A stretch of DNA of 64,000 nt from Streptomyces sp. ITFR-16 (GTDB taxonomy: Bacteria > Actinomycetota > Actinomycetes > Streptomycetales > Streptomycetaceae). Position numbers and translations under genes: made by a program. The notes under the pieces were generated by a model. That model had not been told where the DNA came from. It made no database searches and was given only the letters and a program-made list of their open reading frames with translations. The stretch covers positions 6,634,001 through 6,698,000 of the forward strand of contig NZ_CP134609.1 of NCBI RefSeq assembly GCF_031844705.1. Direction: 5' to 3'. Below are positions 25,713 to 38,914 of this stretch, in pieces. Each line of letters begins with the position of its first letter. Positions within the stretch are counted from its first letter, which is position 1.

Positions 25713-26618
25713 TCAGCCCTCCGCGACCGGTGCGGTGGCCGCCTCCGGGGCGAGGAACGGCTCCAGCAGCCGGAGCAGTTCGGCGGGCCGGTGCAGCGGG
25801 ATGATGTGCCCGCAGTCCTCGATGACATGGCCGGTGAGGTCGTCCGCCACCGGCCGCAGCTGCTGTTCGAGCGCCCTGCCGACGGGGCGGGCGCCGATGG
25901 CCAGGGCGGGCACGGTCAGCCGGCCCGTACCGACGGCGTCCCGGATCTGTCCGGCGCTCGACGGCAGCGCGCGGTAGTACGAGAACGCGCACCGCAGGGC
26001 CTCGCTCCCGGTGTACGCGTCGAGGAAGGCCGCCCGGACGGCGGGGTCCATGCCCTGCCCGAGGGTGCCGGCGTCGAGGAACCAGTCGATGTACCGGTGC
26101 TCGTTCCCGGGGAGTACGGACTCGGCGAGGCCGGGCTCGGAGTGGAAGCCGAACCACCAGGGCGCTCCCGCGGCGAGGAACTCCTCGGCGCCCGGCAGCC
26201 GGCCCAGCAGCGATTCCATGACCACCAGCCGCCGGACGAGGCCGGGGCGGCGCATGGCCAGCAGAAAGGCAGGCGGCGCACCCGCGTCGATGCCGACGAC
26301 GGCCGCGGACGTCTCGCCGAGGGCGTGGAGCAGGGCCTCGGCGTCCTCGGCCAGCGTGCCCGCGTCGTAGCCGTCCTCGGCCCTGGTGCTCGCCCCGAAG
26401 CCCCGCAGGTCCGGTGCGATGACCCGGAAGCGGTCCGAGAGCCTGTCCATGACGGGGGTCCACAGCCGCCAGGTGTGCGGGAAGCCGTGCAGCAGCAGGA
26501 CGGCGGGGCCTTCCCCGGCGATGGCCACGTTGAGCTCGATGCCGTTGGCCTCGACCCGCCGGAGCTCGGGGCGGGCCGGACGGGTGGTGCCGGCGGGACT
26601 GGACGGGGCTGCGGACAC
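25713..26618 (-). CDS. Alpha/beta hydrolase, epoxide-hydrolase-like
   Basis: A 301-residue soluble alpha/beta hydrolase. The oxyanion motif HGFPHTWRLW is at about residues 51-60. At the nucleophile elbow the sequence is VVGIDAGAPPA, which puts Asp where lipases have Ser, as in epoxide hydrolases and haloalkane dehalogenases. The late catalytic His is in DCGHIIPLHRP. The substrate is unknown. GTG 26618 has GGAG 6 nt upstream; the open frame continues to 26753 but would cross the HxlR operator. It is divergent from an HxlR regulator, which probably controls it. Confidence 0.85.
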   Translation of the reverse strand: MSAAPSSPAGTTRPARPELRRVEANGIELNVAIAGEGPAVLLLHGFPHTWRLWTPVMDRLSDRFRVIAPDLRGFGASTRAEDGYDAGTLAEDAEALLHALGETSAAVVGIDAGAPPAFLLAMRRPGLVRRLVVMESLLGRLPGAEEFLAAGAPWWFGFHSEPGLAESVLPGNEHRYIDWFLDAGTLGQGMDPAVRAAFLDAYTGSEALRCAFSYYRALPSSAGQIRDAVGTGRLTVPALAIGARPVGRALEQQLRPVADDLTGHVIEDCGHIIPLHRPAELLRLLEPFLAPEAATAPVAEG

Positions 26619-26659
26619 GGGGACTCCAGGTGCGACCGGGGCTGCGAAGTGGTTACGAT

Positions 26660-26686
26660 TAGTTACTACAAAACGATAGGTAACTA
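26660..26686. promoter_or_regulatory. HxlR-type operator between the hydrolase and its regulator
   Basis: TAGTTAC (26660-26666) and GTAACTA (26680-26686) form an inverted repeat with a 13-bp spacer. It sits in an AT-rich island within the 116-base divergent region. A half-site, GGTTAC, occurs again at 26651-26656. GTTAC/GTAAC repeats are typical of HxlR-family sites (recalled), so binding by the adjacent regulator is likely. Confidence 0.65.
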
Positions 26687-26734
26687 CTCCGGAGGTGCCA
26701 AGACGGCACTTCCGCCTCAGGTGGTGAGCTCCAG

Positions 26735-27175
26735 GTGACCTCCCCGGTGCCACGGTCCCCGCAGGGAAATCGCGGAGATCTGTTCGACCCGAAGTGCCCG
26801 ACCCGGGGCCTGCTCGACCGGATCGGCACGAAGTGGATGTCGATGGCCGTCAAAGTGCTGGCGGAGGCGTCCCCGGAGGAGGTGCGCTTCGCGGAGCTGC
26901 GGCGCAGGATGCCCGGCATCTCGCAGAAGATGCTGTCCGCCACTCTCCAGGGCCTGACCCGCGACGGTCTGGCCGGCCGCCGGGTGGAACCGACGGTCCC
27001 GCCGCGCGTGTACTACCGCCTCACCCCGCTCGGCCTCTCCCTGGAGGAACCGCTCGCCATGGTGCGGGCCTGGGCCGAGGAGCACATGGCCGAGATCGAC
27101 CGCGCCAACCGGGAGAGCGACGGGAGCGCCGCCTCCTCGCGGTCGGACACCACCGGAGGCAGTGTGGAGACATGA
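26735..27175 (+). CDS. HxlR-family transcriptional regulator
   Basis: A 146-residue winged-helix protein with the HxlR pattern: CPTRGLLDRIGTKWMSMAVKVL, then FAELRRRMPGISQKMLSATLQGLTRDGL and RVYYRLTPLGLSLEEPL. The N-terminal Cys (in FDPKCPTRG) corresponds to the redox-sensing Cys found in some members. The C-terminus is a short Ser-rich tail. Start is GTG 26735. Its last codons overlap the start of the VOC gene (ATGA), so they form an operon. Probable targets are this operon and the divergent epoxide-hydrolase-like gene. Confidence 0.9.
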   Translation: MTSPVPRSPQGNRGDLFDPKCPTRGLLDRIGTKWMSMAVKVLAEASPEEVRFAELRRRMPGISQKMLSATLQGLTRDGLAGRRVEPTVPPRVYYRLTPLGLSLEEPLAMVRAWAEEHMAEIDRANRESDGSAASSRSDTTGGSVET

Positions 27176-27639
27176 ACACAGACGGCAGGAACGCGGGCGG
27201 GAGAGGCGCGGGCGGCAGCGAGGGCGCCGGCACCATGCTGGTCCGCTCGCGCGTGGCGACCCGGCTGCCAGCCCAGGACCTGGACCGGGCGCGGCGCTTC
27301 TACGCGGAGGCGCTCGGGCTGGACCCCGTGGACGAACGGCCGGGCGGCCTTCTGTACCGGTGCGGGGGCGTGGACTTCGTGGTGTTCCGCTCGACGGGCG
27401 CCTCGTCCGGAGCCTTCACCCAGATGGCATGGGAGGTCGACGACATCGAGGCGGCGGTGCGGGACCTGAGAGGCCGCGGCGTGGTGTTCGAGGACGTCGA
27501 CGTGCCCGGTCTCCGTACGAGGGGCGGGATCGCGGAGGTCGAGGGCAACTACCCGGGCAAGGGCGCTCGGGGCGAACGAGGGGCCTGGTTCCGCGACAGC
27601 GAGGGCAACCTGCTGGCCATCGGCGAGCCGATCGTCTGA
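27172..27639 (+). CDS. VOC-family (glyoxalase-like) protein
   Basis: A 155-residue protein with one vicinal-oxygen-chelate domain: VATRLPAQDLDRARRFYAEALGL (about residues 24-46), the second half MAWEVDDIEAAVRDLRGRGVVFE, and the closing GAWFRDSEGNLLAIGEP with the metal-binding Glu. The first 20 residues are Gly-rich and probably disordered. It starts at ATG 27172, overlapping the HxlR stop by 4 bases. Relatives act on methylglyoxal-like compounds, resistance substrates or ring-cleavage products; the substrate here is unknown. Confidence 0.87.
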   Translation: MNTDGRNAGGRGAGGSEGAGTMLVRSRVATRLPAQDLDRARRFYAEALGLDPVDERPGGLLYRCGGVDFVVFRSTGASSGAFTQMAWEVDDIEAAVRDLRGRGVVFEDVDVPGLRTRGGIAEVEGNYPGKGARGERGAWFRDSEGNLLAIGEPIV

Positions 27640-27673
27640 GACGGCCGGACGGCGGGGCGGCTAGTGTGCCCCG

Positions 27674-28588
27674 GTGACAGACTTCAACGTCCTTGACGAC
27701 ACAGCGGGTTGGCAGCGGGACTTCGAGCGGCGGCTGACCGCCTCGCACCTGGCGGCGGGGCTGACAGGTCCTGCGGCCGCGCGCATGATGGGGGACATAC
27801 GAGGCTGTCCGGCCGACTGGACCGTGGCCGCGATCACGGACGCCGGGACCCGCGTGGGATACGTCGCCGTCGCCGTCACAGCCGACGACGAGGCGCCGGC
27901 GGGACGGATCGGCGACCTCCGCATCGACCCGGACCACGCCGGCCGGGGGTACGAACAGGCCGCCCGGGACTGGGCCGAACAGTGGTGCGCGCGGCGGGGC
28001 GCGCGCCGGGTGGACATACGGCTCACCGAGCCCGCCGGGGACCTCTTCGACGCGTACGGTGTGCACGGCCAGCTCAGGGCCCGGCGCATCGATGCCCCGC
28101 CGGAGCCGGTGGACGGTGTCACCGCGCGCCCGATGACCGGGACCGAATACCCGCAGTGGCTGGCCGCCGAGAAGGCCGGCTACATCGGGGACATCGTCCG
28201 GGCGGGGGCCCTCGGCCCCGAGGAGGCCGCGCGCAAGTCCGACGACGACTTCGCCAAGCTGATCCCCGAGGGCCTGTCGACGCCCGACCACACGTTCCTG
28301 GTCCTGGAGGCGGAGGGGGAGCGGATCGGCACCGGCTGGCTGAAGCACCGTCACCTCCCGGGGACCACGTACGGCTTCTCGCTGCACATAGAGGAGCGCC
28401 ACCGGGGCAAGGGGTACGGACGGGCCGCGATGGCCGCCGGTGAACGGGCGACGCTCGCGGCCGACGACGGGGTGCTCATGTTCACCGTGTGGGGCGGCAA
28501 CGAGGTGGCGATGAACCTCTACACGAGCGCCGGCTACCGGATCGTGGAGGAGATCCGGTCGTTCGCCCTTCCCCGCGGCGCGGCCTGA
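27674..28588 (+). CDS. Tandem GNAT N-acetyltransferase
   Basis: A 304-residue protein with two GNAT-like halves. The N-terminal half (residues about 15-140) has a degraded motif IDPDHAGRGYEQAARDW. The C-terminal half (about 150-300) is intact: GFSLHIEERHRGKGYGRAAMAA with the R-G-x-G-x-G/A acetyl-CoA loop, and MNLYTSAGYRIVEE. Only the second half is likely catalytic. TAGTGT (27662-27667) ends 6 nt before GTG 27674 and there is no ribosome site, so a leaderless transcript is expected. Substrate unknown. Confidence 0.85.
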   Translation: MTDFNVLDDTAGWQRDFERRLTASHLAAGLTGPAAARMMGDIRGCPADWTVAAITDAGTRVGYVAVAVTADDEAPAGRIGDLRIDPDHAGRGYEQAARDWAEQWCARRGARRVDIRLTEPAGDLFDAYGVHGQLRARRIDAPPEPVDGVTARPMTGTEYPQWLAAEKAGYIGDIVRAGALGPEEAARKSDDDFAKLIPEGLSTPDHTFLVLEAEGERIGTGWLKHRHLPGTTYGFSLHIEERHRGKGYGRAAMAAGERATLAADDGVLMFTVWGGNEVAMNLYTSAGYRIVEEIRSFALPRGAA

Positions 28589-28608
28589 GGCACCCGCCCG
28601 CGCCTCAG
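28585..28608. terminator. Short bidirectional terminator overlapping two stop codons
   Basis: CTGAGGC (28585-28591) pairs with GCCTCAG (28602-28608). Each arm contains the stop codon of one of the two convergent genes. Confidence 0.6.
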
Positions 28609-29276
28609 TCGCCGAGCAGCAGCGCGGCGACCGCCTCCGGCGCCTCGTGCATGGCGTCGTGCCCGGTCGGGAGGTCGTGGACCCGCCACCCGGGGTCGGC
28701 CAGGAGCCGGGCGCGGAGTCCCTTGAAGGGCGTGCGGTCCTCCCAGCCCGAGCAGTGGACGAACTCCCGGCGGGGGACCCGGTCGAACGCGCCGGTGAGC
28801 CGGACCGACTGCAGGAACGAGGCGAGGGGATGGGGGCGGCGGCGCGGATCGCCGCCGCTGCCCGGGGGTGCGACCGCGTAACCGGTGGCCGAGGCGCCGG
28901 TGGCGAACACGTCGCGGAAGTGGTCGTTCGTCGAGGACCAGCACGACTCGCCGTCGCGCGGTACGTAGGCGTCGAGATGGACCAGCCGTGCGATCCGGCC
29001 GTCGGCGCGGTCGGCGGCGGCCGCGATCACCATCCCGGCGTAGCTGTGGCCGACCAGCGTCGCACCGGTGACGCGGTGGCGGTCGAGGAGCCGCAGCACG
29101 TCGTCGGCGTGCGTGTCGAGGTTGGCGGCCGCGACCGCCGCAGGGCCGTCGTCCGGCCGCAGACCGGTGAGCGTCAGGGCGTGAACGGTGTGACCGGCAC
29201 GTTCCAGCAGCGGAACCACCGCTTCGAACGCCCAGGAGCCCTTCCAGGCACCGGGTACAAGGACGAACGTCGCCAT
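28605..29276 (-). CDS. Alpha/beta hydrolase (salicylate-esterase-like)
   Basis: A 223-residue hydrolase of the small AB-hydrolase type that resembles plant methyl-ester esterases: FVLVPGAWKGSWAFEAVVPLL at the start, nucleophile Ser in TLVGHSYAGMVI (about residues 72-83), LVHLDAYVP, and the catalytic His in LPTGHDAMHEAPEAV at the end. ATG 29276 has GGGAGAG about 5 nt upstream. It is divergent from an AraC-type regulator that is a plausible controller. Confidence 0.88.
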   Translation of the reverse strand: MATFVLVPGAWKGSWAFEAVVPLLERAGHTVHALTLTGLRPDDGPAAVAAANLDTHADDVLRLLDRHRVTGATLVGHSYAGMVIAAAADRADGRIARLVHLDAYVPRDGESCWSSTNDHFRDVFATGASATGYAVAPPGSGGDPRRRPHPLASFLQSVRLTGAFDRVPRREFVHCSGWEDRTPFKGLRARLLADPGWRVHDLPTGHDAMHEAPEAVAALLLGD

Positions 29277-29395
29277 GTGTCTCTCCCTCTCTCCCGGAGC
29301 GCGGCCCGGCGCTCCGCGCGCGACTGAGAACCGCCCCCCATGGAGCCAGCGTCCTCGGATCCCGGCGTGGCCTGCCACCGCTAACATGCCAACTG

Positions 29396-30208
29396 ATGCC
29401 CGTTCGCCGCCAACCTCGCCCGCGCGCCGGTGTGACCTCACATGTGTGGCCATCCGGTGGCCGCCACCTGTGGCCGTCCGGCGGGACGAGCGGGGCTCGG
29501 TCGCACGCCCAGGGACACCTGGTGTACGCGGCCGGCGGCGTCCTGACGGTGCACACCGAGCGCGGTACGTCGATCGTTCCCGCCGACCGGGCCGCCTGGA
29601 CGCCCGCCGGGTTCACGCACGACCACCGCGCCCACGGCGACACCGATATGCGGATCGTCTTTCTCGCCCCGTCCCTCGCCCGGCTCGTCCCGGACCGTCC
29701 CACCGTCTTCCTGGTCTCAGGACTCGCCCGCGAGGCCCTGCTCGCCCTGACGGGCCCCCACACCTACGAGGACGCCGCGCCCCGCTACACCGGCGCGGCA
29801 CGCGACCGCCTCCTGCGCGTCCTGGTCGACGAACTCCGCGAAGCGCCCGAACCGGCCCTGCACCTGCCCGAACCACGGGACGACCGGCTGCGGGCCGTCG
29901 CCCGGACCCTGCGCGAAAACCCCGCGGACAACGCCACGCTGGCCGAGCTCGGAAGGGCAGTCGGCGCCGGCAGCCGCACTCTCAGCCGGCTCCTCCACGA
30001 CGAACTCGGCATGACCTTCTACGAGTGGCGCACCCATCTGCGCGTCCACCACGCGCTCGTGCTCCTCGCAGAGGGCCATGACACCCTCCGTACGGCCTCC
30101 GCCTGCGGATGGGCCAACCCCAGCAGCTTCATCGCCGCGTTCACGAACATCATCGGCACGACCCCGGGCCGCTACCGAACCGGTCGCCGAACCGGACCGG
30201 ACCCATGA
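29396..30208 (+). CDS. AraC-family regulator with cupin-like sensor
   Basis: A 270-residue regulator. Residues about 20-100 form a small cupin-type sensing domain (GHLVYAAGGVLTVHTERGTS, then RAAWTPAGFTHDHRAHGDTDM). The AraC double HTH is C-terminal (NATLAELGRAVGAGSRTLSR, then LRTASACGWANPSSFIAAF and the closing TTPGRYR). The N-terminus contains the near-repeat HVWPSGG/HLWPSGG. TAACAT (29382-29387) lies 8 nt before ATG 29396 without a ribosome site, so the leader is very short or absent. The divergent hydrolase is the obvious candidate target. Confidence 0.87.
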   Translation: MPVRRQPRPRAGVTSHVWPSGGRHLWPSGGTSGARSHAQGHLVYAAGGVLTVHTERGTSIVPADRAAWTPAGFTHDHRAHGDTDMRIVFLAPSLARLVPDRPTVFLVSGLAREALLALTGPHTYEDAAPRYTGAARDRLLRVLVDELREAPEPALHLPEPRDDRLRAVARTLRENPADNATLAELGRAVGAGSRTLSRLLHDELGMTFYEWRTHLRVHHALVLLAEGHDTLRTASACGWANPSSFIAAFTNIIGTTPGRYRTGRRTGPDP

Positions 30209-30388
30209 ACGACCTCCCGCCGGAGGGGTGAGCCGACGGGCGCCACCCGGCGGATCCCGTCCAGGGGCTCCCCGTCGTGCCACGCCCGGGCGACCGGGGA
30301 GGCTCGCGTGGAACGGCGTGCCGTTGCCTCCCTGTGCTCCCGGCACGAAACTCTTCCGGTCGCGCGTCAGACGTACGAAGGCGACCCC

Positions 30389-32909
<2,521 letters not shown>

Positions 32910-32913
<4 letters not shown>

Positions 32914-33812
32914 GCGCCGCGCGGAAGCACACCGCACTCCCGAAGGCGCAGATCCTCATCGAGGCGCTGCCCTGGCTGACCCGGCACAACGGCAAGACCG
33001 TCGTCATCAAGTTCGGCGGCAACGCCATGGTCGACGAGGAGCTGAAGGCGGCCTTCGCCCAGGACGTCGTCTTCCTGCGGCACGCCGGCCTCAAGCCCGT
33101 CGTCGTGCACGGCGGCGGCCCGCAGATCAGCGCCCAGCTCGACAAGCAGGGCCTGGTCAGCGAGTTCAAGGCCGGGCTGCGCGTCACCACGCCCGAGGCG
33201 ATGGACGTCGTACGGATGGTGCTCGCGGGCCAGGTGCAGCGCGAGCTCGTCGGCCTGCTCAACGAGCACGGCCCGCTCGCCGTCGGCATGACCGGCGAGG
33301 ACGCGCACACGATCACCGCGACCCAGCACCGGCCCACCATCGACGGCGAGCTCGTCGACATCGGCCGGGTCGGCGAGATCACCGCGATCGACACCGGGGC
33401 CATCCAGGCACTGCTGGACGACGGCCGGATCCCCGTCGTCTCCTCGATCGCCCGCTCCGCCGACGACCACCACGTCTACAACGTCAACGCCGACACCGCG
33501 GCCGCCGCGCTCGCCGCCGCGCTGAACGCCGAGACGCTGATGGTCCTCACCGACGTCGAGGGCCTCTACGAGGACTGGCCGAACAGCGACGACGTCATCA
33601 GCCGTCTCACCGCCACCGAACTGGAGAAGCTCCTGCCGGAACTCTCCAGCGGCATGGTGCCGAAGATGCAGGGCTGCCTGCACGCCGTGCGCAACGGCGT
33701 GGAGACCGCCCGGGTCATCGACGGCCGGGTCCAGCACTCGATCCTGCTGGAGATCTTCACCGACGAGGGAATCGGCACGATGGTCGTGCCCGACGCACAG
33801 GGGGAAGCATGA
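32910..33812 (+). CDS. argB: Acetylglutamate kinase
   Basis: Second step of the pathway, usually the arginine-inhibited one. The 300-residue amino-acid kinase has [15 protein letters not shown] (about residues 29-43), [30 protein letters not shown] and the phosphate-binding [13 protein letters not shown]. An N-terminal helix (about residues 10-25) is the region used for hexamer formation in arginine-sensitive family members. It starts at ATG 32910, overlapping the argJ stop (ATGA), and its own stop overlaps argD the same way. Confidence 0.97.
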
Positions 33813-35005
33813 CCAACGCCGAGCTCTCGCAGCGCTGGAAGGCCGCGCTGATGGACAACTACGGCACCCCGAAGCTGTCTCTCGTCCGCGGTGAGGGCGC
33901 CCGGGTGTGGGACGCCGACGGCACCGAGTACCTCGACTTCGTCGGCGGCATCGCGGTCAACGCCCTGGGCCACGCCCACCCGGCCGTCGTCGAGGCGGTC
34001 TCCGCGCAGGTCGCCTCGCTCGGCCATGTCTCCAACCTCTTCATCGCCGAACCGCCCGTCGCCCTCGCCGAACGGCTCCTGCAGCTCTTCGGCCGCACCG
34101 GCAAGGTCTACTTCTCCAACTCCGGCGCCGAGGCCAACGAGGCCGCGTTCAAGATCGGCCGGCTGACCGGGCGCACCCACATGGTCGCCACCGACGGCGG
34201 CTTCCACGGCCGGACCATGGGCGCTCTCGCGCTCACCGGCCAGCCCAAGAAGCGCGAGCCGTTCGTCCCGCTGCCCGGTGACGTCACGCATGTCCCGTAC
34301 GGGGACGCCGAGGCGCTGCGGGCCGCGGTGACCGCGGACACCGCGCTGCTGATCATCGAGCCGGTGCAGGGCGAGAACGGGGTGGTCGTTCCGCCCAAGG
34401 GCTATCTGGAGGCGGCACGGGAGATCACCCGGGCCACCGGCACGCTGCTCGTCCTCGACGAGGTGCAGACCGGCATCGGCCGGTGCGGCACCTGGTTCGA
34501 GCACCAGGCCCACCAGGGTGTGGAACCCGATCTGGTCACCCTCGCCAAGGGCCTCGGCGGCGGGCTGCCGATCGGCGCCACCGTGGCGTTCGGCGCCGCG
34601 GCCGACCTGCTCGGCCCCGGCCAGCACGGTACGACCTTCGGCGGCAACCCGGTCGCCTGCGCCGCCGGCCTCGCGGTCCTGGACACCCTGGCCGCCGACG
34701 GCGCCCTGGACGAGGTGAAGCGGCTCGGCGAGCGGATCCGCGAGGGCGTGGAGGGCCTGGGACACCCCCTGGTCTCGCATGTCCGCGGCTCGGGCCTGCT
34801 GCTGGGTATCGTGCTCACCGGGCCCCTCGCACCCCAGGTGCAGCAGGCGGCCCAGGGAGCCGGACTTCTGGTGAACGCGCCCGCCCCCGATGTCGTGCGG
34901 CTGATGCCGCCGCTGATCATCGGTGACGCGGAGGTGGACGCGTTCCTCCGGGCGCTGCCGGGCGCTCTCGACGCGGCGTACGAGGACGGGCGGTCCGGAG
35001 AATGA
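33809..35005 (+). CDS. argD: Acetylornithine aminotransferase
   Basis: PLP-dependent class III aminotransferase that makes N-acetylornithine from the semialdehyde and glutamate. The 398-residue protein has [19 protein letters not shown], the [13 protein letters not shown] motif, the acidic [13 protein letters not shown], the PLP lysine in [16 protein letters not shown] (about residue 246) and [21 protein letters not shown] 33809 overlaps the argB stop. argR follows 10 bases after its stop. Confidence 0.97.
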   Translation: MTNAELSQRWKAALMDNYGTPKLSLVRGEGARVWDADGTEYLDFVGGIAVNALGHAHPAVVEAVSAQVASLGHVSNLFIAEPPVALAERLLQLFGRTGKVYFSNSGAEANEAAFKIGRLTGRTHMVATDGGFHGRTMGALALTGQPKKREPFVPLPGDVTHVPYGDAEALRAAVTADTALLIIEPVQGENGVVVPPKGYLEAAREITRATGTLLVLDEVQTGIGRCGTWFEHQAHQGVEPDLVTLAKGLGGGLPIGATVAFGAAADLLGPGQHGTTFGGNPVACAAGLAVLDTLAADGALDEVKRLGERIREGVEGLGHPLVSHVRGSGLLLGIVLTGPLAPQVQQAAQGAGLLVNAPAPDVVRLMPPLIIGDAEVDAFLRALPGALDAAYEDGRSGE

Positions 35006-35015
35006 GGCGACGACG

Positions 35016-35552
35016 ATGACCGAGGCGCAGGATTCCGAACACGGGGGGCCGTCCGTGCCGCAGACCCGCACGGCACGCCACCGCCGGATCGTGGACATCC
35101 TCAACCGGCAGCCGGTGCGCTCGCAGAGCCAGCTGGCCAAGCTCCTCGCGGACGACGGGCTGAGCGTCACACAGGCGACGCTCTCCCGGGATCTGGACGA
35201 GCTGGGCGCGGTGAAGATCCGCAACACCGGCGGCGAGCTGATCTACGCGGTGCCGAGCGAGGGCGGATTCCGCACCCCGCAGGCACCGCTGGGCGGTTCG
35301 GCCAAGGAGGAGCGGATGCGGCGGCTCTCCGCCGAACTGCTCATCTCGGCCGAGGCCTCGGCCAACCTCGTGGTGCTGCGCACGCCTCCGGGCGCCGCCC
35401 AGTTCCTCGCCTCGGCGATCGACCAGGCCGAACTGCACGACATCCTCGGCACCATCGCAGGCGACGACACGCTGATGCTGATCAGCCGCGACCCGGCCGG
35501 CGGCCAGGCGCTCGCCGACCATCTGCTGCGGCTCGCGCAGAACGAGCGCTGA
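35016..35552 (+). CDS. argR: Arginine repressor
   Basis: A 178-residue ArgR. The winged-helix domain (about residues 22-95) has [20 protein letters not shown], then [19 protein letters not shown]. The C-terminal oligomerisation and arginine-binding domain has [18 protein letters not shown], whose GTIAGDDT segment carries the acidic Asp pair that contacts arginine. It ends argCJBDR, 10 bases after argD, and should repress the argC and argH promoters, both of which carry ARG-box-like sequence. ATG 35016 is used; the open frame upstream lies within argD. Confidence 0.95.
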   Translation: MTEAQDSEHGGPSVPQTRTARHRRIVDILNRQPVRSQSQLAKLLADDGLSVTQATLSRDLDELGAVKIRNTGGELIYAVPSEGGFRTPQAPLGGSAKEERMRRLSAELLISAEASANLVVLRTPPGAAQFLASAIDQAELHDILGTIAGDDTLMLISRDPAGGQALADHLLRLAQNER

Positions 35553-35567
35553 CGGCCGCCGGCGCTC
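35544..35567. terminator. Short convergent terminator after argR
   Basis: GAGCGC (35544-35549) pairs with GCGCTC (35562-35567) between and across the stop codons of argR and the L,D-transpeptidase-like gene. Confidence 0.5.
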
Positions 35568-36273
35568 AGTAGCGCGTGATCGCGGTCGGGCCCGACCGGG
35601 TCCCGATCGCGATGTGCGGCCTGCGCGCCGGGTCGGCCCAGGCCAGGACGCGGTCCATCGAGGCCGCCGGTACGGAGACGCAGCCGGCGGTCGCGCCGTT
35701 GCCGTTGACATGCAGAAAGATCCCGGCGCCCCGGCCCCGTACGGGCTTGGCGTAGTTGAACCCGACGACGAGCGCCCGGGCGTACTGCGTCGGATACGCG
35801 GTCAGCCGCTCGGACTCGGAGGCCCGGCAGTCCGAAGGCAGCGGCTCCACCCAGCGGTTGTAGTCGCGGGCCTCGTTGTCCTCGCACCACCACGAGGCGC
35901 TGGTCGCCCGGCGGTAGGGATAGCGGGTGCCCGAGGGGGCCGCCTGGGTCCCGAAGGCGTACGGCAGGTCGTACAGCCCGGTGGGCGTCGTGTTCGTCCC
36001 CTGCTCGCGTGTCGCCCCCTCGGTCAGCCCGTTCGCCCCGAACCTGGCCGGCGCCGACCCGGCCTCCACCCACCGCCCGGCGCGCAGATCCCACCAGGTC
36101 ACTGTCCCCGTGGTGGACCCGGTCCCGGCCGCCACCGCGGTGATCAACTGCGTACCGCCCCCGGTGTCGGCCAGCCGCACCGGCAGCGGGGCGGTGGCCA
36201 ACGGCGGTCGCGCGGCACCGACCAGGCCGCCGAGAGCGAGCAGAACGGAACAGGTCGCCAGAAGTCTTCGCAT
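35566..36273 (-). CDS. Exported L,D-transpeptidase-like (YkuD) protein
   Basis: A 235-residue exported protein with a Sec signal (MRRLLATCSVLLALGGLVGA). The YkuD-type catalytic motif is IFLHVNGNGATAGCVSVP (about residues 188-205), with His, the Gly-x-x-x-TAGC stretch and the nucleophile Cys followed by Val. L,D-transpeptidases crosslink peptidoglycan stem peptides; small stand-alone proteins of this kind in Streptomyces are usually annotated only as L,D-TPase catalytic domain proteins. The substrate is not established. ATG 36273; much longer open frames on this strand are antisense of argH and the aldo/keto reductase. Confidence 0.83.
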   Translation of the reverse strand: MRRLLATCSVLLALGGLVGAARPPLATAPLPVRLADTGGGTQLITAVAAGTGSTTGTVTWWDLRAGRWVEAGSAPARFGANGLTEGATREQGTNTTPTGLYDLPYAFGTQAAPSGTRYPYRRATSASWWCEDNEARDYNRWVEPLPSDCRASESERLTAYPTQYARALVVGFNYAKPVRGRGAGIFLHVNGNGATAGCVSVPAASMDRVLAWADPARRPHIAIGTRSGPTAITRY

Positions 36274-36286
36274 GTCCGGACGGTAG

Positions 36287-37858
<1,572 letters not shown>

Positions 37859-37923
37859 CCGGGGAGGCATCGCGGGCTACGTTGGGGGTAGTCGACTTTC
37901 CTGCCGACCACGAGGAGCCCGCG

Positions 37924-38898
37924 ATGCCGTTCGCCCGACTTGCCACAGCGACCACTCCGACCGCCCACATCGGGCTCGGCCTGGCAGCGGTCGGCAGGCC
38001 CGGCTACATCAACCTCCACCGCGACCGCGACCTGCCCGGCGACCGCTCGGTGGAGGAACTGCGCGCCCGTACGCACGAACTCCTCGACGCCGCCTACGCG
38101 CAGGGCGTCCGCTACTTCGACGCGGCCCGCTCCTACGGCCGCTCCGAGGAGTTCCTCGCCGGCTGGCTGGCCGCCCGGCCCGAGGTCCGCGACGTCGTCG
38201 TCGGCAGCAAATGGGGCTACACCTACACCGCCGGCTGGAAGGCCGACGCCGAGACGCCGCACGAGGTCAAAGACCACTCCCTCGCCGCCTACGAGCGCCA
38301 GCGCGCCGAGACCGGTGAACTCCTCGGCGACCGGCTCGACCTCTACCAGATCCACTCGGTGACCCCGGACAGCCCGGCCCTCACCGACAAGGAACTGCAG
38401 GCCCGGCTCGCCGCGCTCGCCGCTGAAGGGGTAAGCGTCGGCCTCTCCACCAGCGGGCCCGCCCAGGCCGACGCGATCCGGGCCGCCCTCACCGTCACGG
38501 TCGACGGCGAACCCCTCTTCCGCACGGTCCAGGCCACCTACAACGCCCTGGAGACCTCCGCCGGCCCGGCGCTCGCCGAGGCCCATGACGCGGGCCTCAC
38601 CGTCATCGTCAAGGAGGCCATGGCCAACGGCCGGCTCGCCGGCACCGAGGCCCCCGCCGTGGTCCGGGAGATCGCGGGCGAGGAGGGGCTCGGCAGCGAC
38701 GCGGTCGCACTGGCGCTGGTACTGCACCAGCCGTGGGCCGGCGTCGTCCTCTCCGGCGCGGCGACCGTGGGCCAGCTCTCCGGCAACCTCCACGCGGCCG
38801 TCCTGGACCTCGACGAGGAGCGGCGGGCCCGGCTGGACGCGCTGGTGGAGGAGCCGGAGGCGTACTGGCGCCACCGCGCGTCCCTCCCGTGGAGCTGA
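37924..38898 (+). CDS. Aldo/keto reductase
   Basis: A 324-residue NADPH-dependent oxidoreductase with a TIM barrel. The catalytic tetrad is visible: Asp and Tyr in YFDAARSYGRSEEFLAGW (about residues 60-77), Lys in VGSKWGYTYTAGWK, and His in LYQIHSVTPDS. The NADPH site follows near the end. The substrate is unknown. It lies directly upstream of an ECF41-type sigma gene; oxidoreductases are among the usual neighbours of ECF41 factors (recalled), so the sigma factor may control it, though no matching promoter is seen before it. Confidence 0.88.
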   Translation: MPFARLATATTPTAHIGLGLAAVGRPGYINLHRDRDLPGDRSVEELRARTHELLDAAYAQGVRYFDAARSYGRSEEFLAGWLAARPEVRDVVVGSKWGYTYTAGWKADAETPHEVKDHSLAAYERQRAETGELLGDRLDLYQIHSVTPDSPALTDKELQARLAALAAEGVSVGLSTSGPAQADAIRAALTVTVDGEPLFRTVQATYNALETSAGPALAEAHDAGLTVIVKEAMANGRLAGTEAPAVVREIAGEEGLGSDAVALALVLHQPWAGVVLSGAATVGQLSGNLHAAVLDLDEERRARLDALVEEPEAYWRHRASLPWS

Positions 38899-38914
38899 TC
38901 CCCGCAGGCTCTCC

